From Verrucomicrobiales bacterium (lineage in GTDB: Bacteria; Verrucomicrobiota; Verrucomicrobiia; Verrucomicrobiales; DEV007), in the NCBI GenBank assembly GCA_029940475.1, contig JAPYUT010000002.1:66934-130933 (forward strand): a DNA stretch of 64,000 nucleotides, read 5' to 3'. The first letter of the stretch is position 1, and each line of letters opens with the position of its first letter. Below the pieces are notes generated by a model, which was given only the letters and a program-made list of their open reading frames with translations, was not told where the DNA came from and searched no databases. This document shows positions 35,614 to 43,492 of this stretch, in pieces. The translations under genes were made by a program, and so were the position numbers.

Positions 35614-36456
35614 TCACCGCCATTCCAGGGGATTTAACCCATAGAAACACTTGAGCCGCTCATAGAGTTGCGGATAGCGGAGGGAAAGCTTCTTGGGCTT
35701 CTCGAAAAATGTCTCGGTAGCAACAGCAAAAAACTCAGCTGGGTTCGTCGCTCCATAATCATCAATCACCAACTTCTTACGGCGTTGACGGTATTCTCCA
35801 TGCAATTCATAAGCTTCACTTAAAACACCGGCCCACTTACGCTGCTCTTCCCGCGAAACAAGCCGCGGAGCCCCATCAGCGATACCATCACACTGATCCA
35901 ATTGATGAGCAAACTCGTGAATCACCACATTTCTCCCATCACCAGGGAGCGCAGGTCCGCTCAGCACATGAGCCCACGAAAGAACAACCGAGCCTGAACC
36001 CCAGGATTCACCCAGTCGCTGACTCTTTACCCGCCCGAATCCTTTCCTGTCAATTGAACTTCCCGCATCGTAAGCACCCGGGTAAAGCAACACTGAATGA
36101 AGGGCATCAAACACACCAAACTTGCCGTTAAGTAAAAGCACGCACGCCTGCCCGGCGACCGTCACCAGCATTTCATCGGTTAAGTTCCCGAGCCCACCGC
36201 AAGCTTCAAAGTTCTTTTCCTCAACAAAAACATTCACATAACCGCCTAGACGATGACGAACATCCTCTGGCATTTTCCCATATAGCGGAAAATTTTTCTC
36301 AAGTAATTTATCCCATTCTGCTGACAGGGGGGCATTTAACAATTCGCACCTGCGTTGCTTAAACCTGCGCCGCCGGTTCAATGTCAGTAAAACACTCCAA
36401 GCTATCAGGCAAACACCTAAAGCAAGACAGGAAATCAAAAGTTTAGGCCCCGTCAT
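35614..36456 (-). CDS. mtfA: zinc-dependent MtfA-family peptidase (M90)
   Basis: This is a 280-residue protein of the MtfA/YeeI peptidase family. An N-terminal membrane segment (about 8-28) is followed by a cytoplasmic or periplasmic catalytic domain. The zinc motif is VVIHEFAHQLDQCDG near 174-188 (HEFAH), and the third ligand Glu lies in NPAEFFAVATETFFEKP near 237-253. A C-terminal LYERLKCFYGLNPLEW is typical of the family. In E. coli, MtfA binds Mlc and affects glucose PTS control, and it has aminopeptidase activity. Classical E. coli MtfA lacks the membrane anchor seen here, so localisation and partners may differ. It is isolated on the minus strand. Confidence 0.88.
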   Translation of the reverse strand: MTGPKLLISCLALGVCLIAWSVLLTLNRRRRFKQRRCELLNAPLSAEWDKLLEKNFPLYGKMPEDVRHRLGGYVNVFVEEKNFEACGGLGNLTDEMLVTVAGQACVLLLNGKFGVFDALHSVLLYPGAYDAGSSIDRKGFGRVKSQRLGESWGSGSVVLSWAHVLSGPALPGDGRNVVIHEFAHQLDQCDGIADGAPRLVSREEQRKWAGVLSEAYELHGEYRQRRKKLVIDDYGATNPAEFFAVATETFFEKPKKLSLRYPQLYERLKCFYGLNPLEWR

Positions 36457-36702
36457 TTACAAGCCTCCACATCGATGCTAGCAACCCTGATATTACCATA
36501 CAGGAACAATATCATCTACCCTCACTCATGGCATGTGATTTTACTCTTCATCGATAACATTTTGTGCCACCTGAAAATATGAAACCAGGCCATTTCGAAT
36601 TTAAGCCACCGGGGAGGCCCGCCTCCTGTTCATTCCAGAAAGGCACTCCCGCGATCGTAAAATCAGCACATTCCTAGCAATGTCGCGCAATACACCTTTC
36701 CC

Positions 36703-37551
36703 ATGTCCAACCCGCATAGCCACATGTTCCCCTTATCGAGTTCGACTGATGGGTTCAACATCGGAAATGCCCTGGCCTGTTGCCTGGCATCACAAGCCGC
36801 CTATCTTCCTCCGGAATTGATCCCTAAGATAGTAATCGATGAGTGGGGGTTTGTAGATTATCGCAGGATCAACGGTAATAATATCCAGGGCTTTGTTGCT
36901 GCAAACGACGAATATACGCTTATTGCTTTCCGCGGCAGCGAAGCTCATGTCAACGACTGGAACGACAACCTCGATGCCGGCTTCGTGCCAGGACCGTTCA
37001 ATGAAGGTGATCGCCTGCACCGTGGCTTCGCGCAGGGTTTTTTACAGATACTTCCGGAAATAGAATCCCGCCTAAAGGCTTTTAAACGTCCCGGTTCCGC
37101 GTTGTTTCTTACCGGACACAGCCTTGGTGCAGCCCTGGCAACATTAACCGCAGCCTCATTCTATAAGGAGGGCCGATCCCTGCATTCAATTTACGGGTTC
37201 GGCTCACCACGGGTCGGATGCCGCCGTTTTAGGAATTCCTACGAAATTCGTGACCGGAAGAGAACCTTTCGCGTGGTTAATCAACATGATATCATCACGC
37301 GCATTCCTCCGCGTTTCCTTCGCTACCGCCATGTTGGATTATTGCGTTATCTTGATGGCGCAGGCAACATCCACGATGACCCTGATTTCTGGAAGCGCAT
37401 GCTCATTTACATCGATCCCAAGGGCCGCAGTTCCAGTGACTATATTAACGCCATCATTGATCGTTTCCCGGAATCCGTTGATGACCACAAGATTGGCAAT
37501 TACGTGAAGAAGCTACAACCGCTTGTTCCGACTTCCCCCACCCCGGATTAA
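36703..37551 (+). CDS. class 3 lipase family alpha/beta hydrolase
   Basis: This is a 282-residue protein of the lipase class 3 family. It carries the nucleophile elbow LTGHSLGAALATLTAASF with Ser near residue 140. The upstream FRGSEAHVNDWNDNLDAG oxyanion region (about 75-92) and the later GSPRVGCRRF near 166-175, typical of fungal-type lipases, are present. The catalytic Asp is probably in VVNQHDIITRIPP near 193-205, and a His follows in the C-terminal part. No signal peptide is seen, so it is probably cytoplasmic or exported by another route. The substrate (lipid or ester) is unknown. The last 4 bases overlap the 3' end of yaaA on the other strand. Confidence 0.88.
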   Translation: MSNPHSHMFPLSSSTDGFNIGNALACCLASQAAYLPPELIPKIVIDEWGFVDYRRINGNNIQGFVAANDEYTLIAFRGSEAHVNDWNDNLDAGFVPGPFNEGDRLHRGFAQGFLQILPEIESRLKAFKRPGSALFLTGHSLGAALATLTAASFYKEGRSLHSIYGFGSPRVGCRRFRNSYEIRDRKRTFRVVNQHDIITRIPPRFLRYRHVGLLRYLDGAGNIHDDPDFWKRMLIYIDPKGRSSSDYINAIIDRFPESVDDHKIGNYVKKLQPLVPTSPTPD

Positions 37552-38324
37552 GCAGGTGTATCTCTGAGAAATAGGGGTGCTCCCGTCTTCGATCCGGCTT
37601 TGTCGTAACGATACCCGGTGACGTTGAAAGCATGCAAGTCACTGGGTTTCTTCAATCTCTGCCGTATGATGAAATCTGCCATCAGTCCCCGGGCCTTTTT
37701 GGCATAAAAACTAATGATTTTATATTTACCGTTCTTGAGATCCTTGAAAACCGGGGACACCACCTCAGCATCCAGATCAACAGGCTTCACTGCGCTGAAA
37801 TATTCATTTGAAGCTAAATTCACCAGGACTTTGCTACGAGTTGCTGCCATCACTTCATTAAGAGCCGTAGTTATCCTTTCCCCCCAGAAAGCATAAAGAT
37901 TCTTCCCCTGTTGCGTTGCCAGTTGAGTGCCCATTTCAAGGCGATACGGTTGAATTAAATCAAGTGGCCGGAGTATCCCGTAGAGTCCACTGAGTATTCT
38001 CAAGGCCTTCTGTGCACAGTTGAAATCAGCGGCCTTCCAGTTTCCCAGATCAAGCCCCGTGTAGACATCCCCCTTGAACGCCAGCAAGGCCTGCTTGGAA
38101 TTGTCGATTGTAAACGGTATCGACCACTGCCTGTAGCGTTGTGCATTAAGTTCAGCAAGCTTGTCACTAATTCCCATCAGTCTCTTAAGCTCCTGCGTGC
38201 GCAACTTAACAAGCTTAGCGATAAGTTTCTCCGACTCTTGCAGGTAATCAGGTAAACTGTGTTTCCCTGTCAGGCACTGGTCTCCAAAATCGAGAGTCTT
38301 GGCGGGTGAGAGCACGATTGTCAT
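37548..38324 (-). CDS. yaaA: peroxide stress protein YaaA (UPF0246/DUF328)
   Basis: This is a 258-residue YaaA protein of normal length. Conserved stretches are TIVLSPAKTLDF at the N-terminus, LMGISDKLAELNAQRYRQW near 49-67, ALLAFKGDVYTGLDL, RILSGLYGILRPLDLIQPYR near 108-127, and LMADFIIRQRLKKPSDL near the C-terminus. In E. coli YaaA lowers free iron and protects DNA and proteins from oxidative damage during peroxide stress; its fold includes a DNA-binding helix-hairpin-helix. It is divergent from the type VII-like cluster across a 146-base spacer and overlaps the lipase gene tail to tail. Confidence 0.93.
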   Translation of the reverse strand: MTIVLSPAKTLDFGDQCLTGKHSLPDYLQESEKLIAKLVKLRTQELKRLMGISDKLAELNAQRYRQWSIPFTIDNSKQALLAFKGDVYTGLDLGNWKAADFNCAQKALRILSGLYGILRPLDLIQPYRLEMGTQLATQQGKNLYAFWGERITTALNEVMAATRSKVLVNLASNEYFSAVKPVDLDAEVVSPVFKDLKNGKYKIISFYAKKARGLMADFIIRQRLKKPSDLHAFNVTGYRYDKAGSKTGAPLFLRDTPA

Positions 38325-38409
38325 TTAATTCAAAAATACGCCCAAATCATGTTCATGCGCAACAGCACGATGATTTCTACGAGAAGAAATGATGCAAATT
38401 ATTGGCTTT

Positions 38410-38437
38410 TTGCCTAACTTGCCCGACAGACTAGGGT
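38410..38437 (+). promoter_or_regulatory. candidate promoter of the type VII-like cluster
   Basis: TTGCCT (38410-38415), a 16-base spacer and TAGGGT (38432-38437) are present. The start of transcription would be near 38444, about 27 bases before the first ATG. The -10 box is poor; this is the best candidate in the spacer. Confidence 0.3.
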
Positions 38438-38470
38438 AGGCATTCCCCGTCACAAACTCCAAATATTATT

Positions 38471-38743
38471 ATGGCTCAAGCAATAATGGACCCTGAGGAG
38501 GTTCGCCGCTTCGCAGAAGAGTTGAAGAGGTTCAACGAGGAATTGGCAACCCGGACAGCATCACTGCACGCGCGCTTCTCTGCTCTCAGCAATACCTGGC
38601 AGGATCAGGAACAGGTGAAATTTGCCGAGGAGTTTGATGGGATGATGAAAGCAATGCGCAAGTTCGTAGAAATATCCACTGCCCACGGGCCTTTTCTCCT
38701 GAGAAAGGCACGGCGCATCGAGGAATATCTGGATCAGCGTTAA
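38471..38743 (+). CDS. WXG100-like small secreted helical protein
   Basis: This is a 90-residue all-helical protein of the size and shape of WXG100/ESAT-6 proteins. It consists of helix 1 (about 5-35), a turn containing LSNTWQDQEQVKF with Trp near 42 (W-x-D in place of W-x-G), and helix 2 (about 46-88, including FDGMMKAMRKFVE). WXG100 proteins form antiparallel dimers and are substrates and structural partners of type VII secretion ATPases. It has no signal peptide, as expected for the family. It is the first gene of a tight cluster whose last gene encodes an FtsK/SpoIIIE membrane ATPase, the hallmark pairing of type VII systems. The C-terminal YxxxD/E export motif is not exact; EEYLDQR is the closest. 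Confidence 0.72.
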   Translation: MAQAIMDPEEVRRFAEELKRFNEELATRTASLHARFSALSNTWQDQEQVKFAEEFDGMMKAMRKFVEISTAHGPFLLRKARRIEEYLDQR

Positions 38744-38749
38744 GTATAT

Positions 38750-39277
38750 ATGGCGGATCAGGCCAAAGTAGCGTCTATCGACGCCATCGACTCGCTCCGA
38801 ATCAGCATAACGCTGTTTATGGAGCGGGCAGGAAAGGCACTCGACGAAGTTGGTGATGCGGTGCGTCGCACTCGCACGTGGATACACGATGAACAACGTA
38901 GTCACTGGCTGTCAGAGAAACGGCGGAGGCAAAAGCAACTTGATCAAGCCGAACAGGAACTCTACAGCTCACGACTATCCACACTGCAAAATACCAGCAC
39001 TGAGGCTCAAATGCACGTTCGTCGCGCGCGGCTCGCACTTGATGAAGCCGAGCAAAAGCTCAGGGTTCTAAAGAAATGGGCGCGCGATTACGACAGCATT
39101 GTGGAACCTCTGGCTCGACGTCTTGACACACTGCGTGATTTGGTAATGACTAAGTATCCAAAAGCAGCTGTGCAACTCACACAGATGATTGGAACCCTAG
39201 AAGCCTACGCTGAACTCGGCGCAGTGCAAAACCCACCCCCACAGGTGAGCGAAGAATCCGCAACCCCGGAAACCTGA
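38750..39277 (+). CDS. coiled-coil protein of the type VII-like cluster
   Basis: This is a 175-residue protein of no recognised family. It is almost entirely helical. The N-terminal helical segment (about 10-50) includes ISITLFMERAGKALDEVGDA and a Trp-containing RTRTWIHDEQRSHWLSEKRR. A long coiled coil (about 55-115) follows, then a shorter helical bundle (about 115-160) and a Pro/Glu-rich tail (about 160-175). There is no signal peptide or membrane segment. It starts 6 bases after the WXG100-like gene and ends 2 bases before the next small gene, so all are co-transcribed. It may be a chaperone, a larger secreted WXG-type partner or an assembly factor for the FtsK-like ATPase; the position supports a structural role but not a specific one. 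Confidence 0.7.
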   Translation: MADQAKVASIDAIDSLRISITLFMERAGKALDEVGDAVRRTRTWIHDEQRSHWLSEKRRRQKQLDQAEQELYSSRLSTLQNTSTEAQMHVRRARLALDEAEQKLRVLKKWARDYDSIVEPLARRLDTLRDLVMTKYPKAAVQLTQMIGTLEAYAELGAVQNPPPQVSEESATPET

Positions 39278-39279
39278 TC

Positions 39280-39492
39280 ATGTCTGTCAAGTCAAGCAGG
39301 GGCTCCCTGATGAAGGCCGTTCGTGACCTTAATGTCAGCTGGCAGCAAACCAGAAATTTCTGGATGGACTCTAAAGCACTGGAATTCCAGGAAAAATACA
39401 TTACTCCTCTCCCTGATGCCGTGAATTCGGCTTCCAGCATCATTGAAGATCTTGATAAAATTCTGACTAAGATTCGTCGCGACTGTGAGTAA
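39280..39492 (+). CDS. very short WXG100-like protein
   Basis: This is a 70-residue helical protein. A first helix with SLMKAVRDLNVSWQQTRNFW and a second with PLPDAVNSASSIIEDLDKIL are joined around FWMDSKALEFQEKYITPLP. The Trp and the WMDSKALEF turn resemble the W-x-D/G turn of WXG100 proteins, but the protein is about 25 residues shorter than usual. It has no signal peptide. Its stop codon overlaps the GTG of the ATPase gene by 8 bases, indicating tight coupling. A heterodimer with the 90-residue protein at 38471-38743, analogous to EsxA-EsxB, is an inference. Confidence 0.68.
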   Translation: MSVKSSRGSLMKAVRDLNVSWQQTRNFWMDSKALEFQEKYITPLPDAVNSASSIIEDLDKILTKIRRDCE

Positions 39493-42400
39493 CCCGCCTT
39501 CAGGAGTCCACTCCACCCTTGATACAGTCCGCCGCCTAAGGACGGCAGTGACTGATGCTATTACCCGCGAAGAGGAAATTGAACGCAGCCACCGACTTGA
39601 ATGCGCACGGGTAAAGCGCAAACACGATGAGAAAGTTTCCTGCCTTGACGATGAAAATGGCAATCTCTTAGCCGGCCAGCAATCCATCCTTCATAATGCT
39701 GCCAATGCCGCGGAAACCAAACGCCAGCGTCGCAGCGAATGGATTGAATGCGCTGCCGGCAATGCCCGTAAGCAGATCACTGAAACCGTAGAGGGCCAGA
39801 AAGGAAGCCGAATTTCCAAGGTTCAGGCACAAACCCTGAAGGCCAAGCGCCAATACGATACTGATCTCACCGAGACAAGAAGCTCACTTGCTGCACTTGA
39901 GGATAAACTGCTGGGTAACAGACAGCTTTACAGGGAACTACTTGCTTTATCACTGGCATGCTTCCGGGGTTTCCCGCTGCTGTACATGAAAATAAAGACT
40001 GCAGGCAGGCAGGAGGAGAAAGATTGCGCAGCGGACATATTAACTGCTGACGAATTCGAAACCTCAATACAAAAAGGGGCGGCCTTTAAGCTTGATAACC
40101 TTCTGCTCTCCGTAAAGGATCAACTTGCTACTTTCGGGCAGAAGCCGCTGCCCCAACTATTCCGGTATCTTCCCCTGCAATTCCTGATACCAATCGCCGG
40201 AGCAATAACTCTGTCCACTGCTTATCTTGGAGGATGGAATGCTGCGCTTTCTCAATTGGTGGGAACCATATCCCTTGGCACAATCATCCTCCTTTTCCTC
40301 CTTCAGCGCATTGCCGCAAGCAACGCAAAGGAAGCTGCCTCATCAGTTGCCAAAACTCTCCATCAAGCTGCTGCAGTCTATCTGCAATACGCGCAGACAT
40401 CACAACCGTGGCTAGAGTCGCGCCGCGATAAACTTGAGTGCAAGCTCAATGATCAAATCAGCGCTCTCAACAAAGATCTTGGTTCAGCCATTGAAGATGC
40501 GGATCAACTGGGACAGGACAGGCCGACAAAACTAGCCCTGCAGGAGCAACGTCTGAAGAAGAAAAACGAAGATAGCTGGCAGGCAAGCATTAAAAAAAAT
40601 CAGGCTGCCAACGAGGATTCCTTAACAACAATTCATCGCGACACAACTGAACAAACCGAACAGGTAAAGGCGGAGCACGATAGCAAACTGAAAACAGCAA
40701 ATGCCCTGCACCTTGAGGACTGGAAGACTCTTGAAGATAAATGGAAATCGGAAATCTCGCCAATTTACGACACCATTTCCACCGACCTCGAAACGACAAA
40801 TAACATCTTCCCCGATTGGAATCCTAGTTTCATAGGGAACTGGCAAGTCCCCGAAAAATTCCTCCACGCCGTTGCCTTTGGACACCTGAAAGTTGACGTG
40901 GAAGCTCTAGCCGGAGGAATTCCTGAGGATCATCGACTCAGCCTTCCCGGCAATGTTCACCTTGAAGTTCCACTTGCTCTACGCTTCCCCGGGTCAGGTT
41001 CCATCCTCTTCGAGACCGAATCCTCCGGTAATCCAGAAATCATTGGCACGATAAACAACATCATTTTGCGCCTGCTCTCTGTCGCACCCGCGGGAAAACT
41101 GAACTTCAGCATCTTTGACCCCGTTGGCCTGGGACAGAACTTTGCCGGTATCACCCACTTGGCTGACTACGAGGACAGCATTATTAATGAACGGATCTGG
41201 ACCCAGCGCGAACAAATCGAGACCCGTATCGCCGAACTCAACGCACATATGGAAAAGGTCATTCAGATGTACCTGCGCAACGAGTATGAAACAATCACCG
41301 AATACAACGAACAGGCGGGAAATATCGCGGAGAAATACCACTTCTTAATTATCGCGGATTTCCCCACTAACTTCTCCGAGGCCGCGACCCGTGGTCTTCT
41401 CAGCATTGCCGCAAGTGGTGCACGCTGCGGGATTTACACCCTGATTCACTGGGACAAAAGGCAACCCTCCCCCGAGGCCTTTGTTGCCGAGGACATCCGA
41501 AAAACAAGCATCACTATCGCGCAAGAGAAGGATGGTGCCTTCCAGTTCACTGAGCAAATCAAGCCGGGAACCTCCCTGCACTTCAACCAACCCCCCTGCG
41601 ATGAACTGGCCACAGAATTCGTTCATCTAATAGGCAGGGCCAGTAGTGACTCGAACAGAGTGGAGGTGCCCTTCTCCCAGATCATGCCATCCGAAACCGA
41701 GATATGGCAGGGTGACACCACTGACGAACTTCGCATCCCAATTGGCCGAACCGGAGCCACCAAGATGCAACATCTCGCCATCGGAAAGGGCACTCGCCAG
41801 CATGCTCTGTTCGCCGGCAAAACAGGTTCAGGAAAATCAACACTTTTTCACGTGATGATTACCAATCTTGCCCTGTCCTGCAGCCCGGACCAGGTCGAGT
41901 TTTATCTCATTGACTTCAAAAAGGGAGTTGAGTTCAAATGCTACGGCAACAAGAAACTGCCGCATGCACGCGTAGTTGCCATTGAGAGTGATCGGGAGTT
42001 CGGGCTCAGCGTTCTTCAGCGCCTTGATGAAGAGCTCAAACGCCGGGGTGAACTCTTCCGCGAGGTTGGCGTGCAAGATCTGGCTGCCTTTAGGCGCAAT
42101 GGAGGAAGAGTTATGCCGCGCACGTTGCTCATTATTGACGAGTTTCAGGAATTCTTTGTTGAGGACGACCGTATCGCGCAGAGTGCCTCTGTGCTTCTTG
42201 ACCGTATCGTTCGTCAGGGACGGGCATTCGGCATCCATGTATTGCTCGGTTCGCAGACCCTCGGGGGCGCTTACTCACTGGCTCGGGCCACGCTCGGCCA
42301 AATGGTTATTCGTGTTGCCCTGCAATGTAACGAGGCTGATGCATACCTCATTATGGACGAGAGCAACCCCGCCCCGCGACTTCTCACTCGCCCTGGAGAG

Positions 42401-43399
42401 GGCATCTACAACGATTCTGCCGGAGCTATCGGCGGTAACAGCCCGTTCCAGACCGTATGGCTTCCCGAAAACGAACGGGACTCCCATCTTGATACGATTT
42501 CAAACCTTGCCAAACAGCACAACATCACCACCCCCCCTCCAATTGTCTTTGAGGGCAATGCGCCGGCAGACATCAGGGAAAATGCCTTACTTGAAGACAT
42601 TCTGGCCAACCGGCCAAAGCAATCCCCGCCATCGCCAAAACTTTGGCTTGGAGCCCCCAATGCCATCAAGGGACCCACGGAAGCTGTTTTCCACAGGCAA
42701 AGCGGCAACCATCTGTTAATTGTCGGTCAACGTGACGATGCCATAGCGGGAATAATGGCGTTCTCACTCCTTGCCCTTTCCGCGCAAATCCAAAAAGACG
42801 AACTCCGCCTCGTTGTGATTGACGGCAACCCCCCGGGATCGCCGGAACGTAAACTGCTCGAAGGCGTCAGCGATGCCCTGCCGCATGAGCTTAGTTCAAG
42901 TCGGGATCATGATGTTGCCGCTCTCATCGGAGAGGTGGCATCGGAAATGAAGCGCCGGAGTGACGCACCGACAGCAGCAGAATATCCGGCGATATTCATT
43001 TTGATCAATGGCGTGCAACGCTACAAGAAACTTCGTTATGACGACGACCTCGCTTACTCATTGGACGCCTCCTCAGAAAGCACTAATCCCGCCCTGCAAC
43101 TTAACGATATCATTTGTGAGGGCGCCGCACTGGGTATCCATTTAATTGCCGCTATCGATTCCTATAACAACATTGGCCGCACGCTCAGTCGCAAGGCACT
43201 CAGCGAGTTTGAAATGCGGATCTTATTTCAAATGAGCTCCAATGATTCAGCCGCACTGGTTGACTCATCCAAAGGCGCATCCCTGGGCATGCATCGAGCA
43301 CTTTTCTATAACGAACATGAAGGTTACCTCGAAACCTTCCGTCCTTATGCCCTGCCGGGAGCACAATGGCTAGCAGATGCCTGTTCAAAGCTCCTATAA
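39485..43399 (+). CDS. FtsK/SpoIIIE-family membrane ATPase of a type VII-like system
   Basis: This is a 1304-residue protein from a GTG start. The order is a long N-terminal coiled coil (about 15-180), two membrane segments (about 224-280, separated by LGGWNAALSQ), a second coiled coil (about 285-430), and three P-loop-like regions. The first (about 490-725) lacks a Walker A. The middle FtsK/SpoIIIE domain (about 740-1010) has LFAGKTGSGKSTLFHVMI near 778 and LLIIDEFQEFF near 879. The third (about 1060-1300) has a degenerate loop LLIVGQRDDAIAG. Three ATPase domains in one chain resemble EccC/EssC, but there the first domain is the fully active one, whereas here the intact motifs are in the middle. 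It lacks FtsK's DNA-guiding gamma domain. It would pump the small helical proteins across the membrane (inference). Confidence 0.82.
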   Translation: MSNPPSGVHSTLDTVRRLRTAVTDAITREEEIERSHRLECARVKRKHDEKVSCLDDENGNLLAGQQSILHNAANAAETKRQRRSEWIECAAGNARKQITETVEGQKGSRISKVQAQTLKAKRQYDTDLTETRSSLAALEDKLLGNRQLYRELLALSLACFRGFPLLYMKIKTAGRQEEKDCAADILTADEFETSIQKGAAFKLDNLLLSVKDQLATFGQKPLPQLFRYLPLQFLIPIAGAITLSTAYLGGWNAALSQLVGTISLGTIILLFLLQRIAASNAKEAASSVAKTLHQAAAVYLQYAQTSQPWLESRRDKLECKLNDQISALNKDLGSAIEDADQLGQDRPTKLALQEQRLKKKNEDSWQASIKKNQAANEDSLTTIHRDTTEQTEQVKAEHDSKLKTANALHLEDWKTLEDKWKSEISPIYDTISTDLETTNNIFPDWNPSFIGNWQVPEKFLHAVAFGHLKVDVEALAGGIPEDHRLSLPGNVHLEVPLALRFPGSGSILFETESSGNPEIIGTINNIILRLLSVAPAGKLNFSIFDPVGLGQNFAGITHLADYEDSIINERIWTQREQIETRIAELNAHMEKVIQMYLRNEYETITEYNEQAGNIAEKYHFLIIADFPTNFSEAATRGLLSIAASGARCGIYTLIHWDKRQPSPEAFVAEDIRKTSITIAQEKDGAFQFTEQIKPGTSLHFNQPPCDELATEFVHLIGRASSDSNRVEVPFSQIMPSETEIWQGDTTDELRIPIGRTGATKMQHLAIGKGTRQHALFAGKTGSGKSTLFHVMITNLALSCSPDQVEFYLIDFKKGVEFKCYGNKKLPHARVVAIESDREFGLSVLQRLDEELKRRGELFREVGVQDLAAFRRNGGRVMPRTLLIIDEFQEFFVEDDRIAQSASVLLDRIVRQGRAFGIHVLLGSQTLGGAYSLARATLGQMVIRVALQCNEADAYLIMDESNPAPRLLTRPGEGIYNDSAGAIGGNSPFQTVWLPENERDSHLDTISNLAKQHNITTPPPIVFEGNAPADIRENALLEDILANRPKQSPPSPKLWLGAPNAIKGPTEAVFHRQSGNHLLIVGQRDDAIAGIMAFSLLALSAQIQKDELRLVVIDGNPPGSPERKLLEGVSDALPHELSSSRDHDVAALIGEVASEMKRRSDAPTAAEYPAIFILINGVQRYKKLRYDDDLAYSLDASSESTNPALQLNDIICEGAALGIHLIAAIDSYNNIGRTLSRKALSEFEMRILFQMSSNDSAALVDSSKGASLGMHRALFYNEHEGYLETFRPYALPGAQWLADACSKLL

Positions 43400-43454
43400 A
43401 TCGCCCCTACGCACCCCTCCCCCGAAAAAAAAACATCATTGCCGCGTGCATCTT

Positions 43455-43482
43455 TTGACAATGCCTGGCATGCAGATACAAT
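43455..43482 (+). promoter_or_regulatory. near-consensus promoter of htpG with almost no leader
   Basis: A perfect TTGACA (43455-43460), a 16-base spacer and TACAAT (43477-43482) precede the ATG at 43493 by only 10 bases. Transcription would start near 43489, so the message would be leaderless or nearly so. No heat-shock CIRCE or sigma32-type element is seen. Confidence 0.65.
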
Positions 43483-43492
43483 CCGCGCCGTC

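Noticed and set aside
38817-39038. Minus-strand frames opposite the coiled-coil gene of the type VII-like cluster
   Set aside because: They overlap the tightly spaced plus-strand operon and show no conserved features.
39485-43399. Chromosome-partitioning FtsK/SpoIIIE DNA translocase
   Set aside because: It lacks the C-terminal gamma (DNA-orienting) domain and the four-helix membrane region, and sits in an operon with WXG100-like genes, which fits type VII secretion better.
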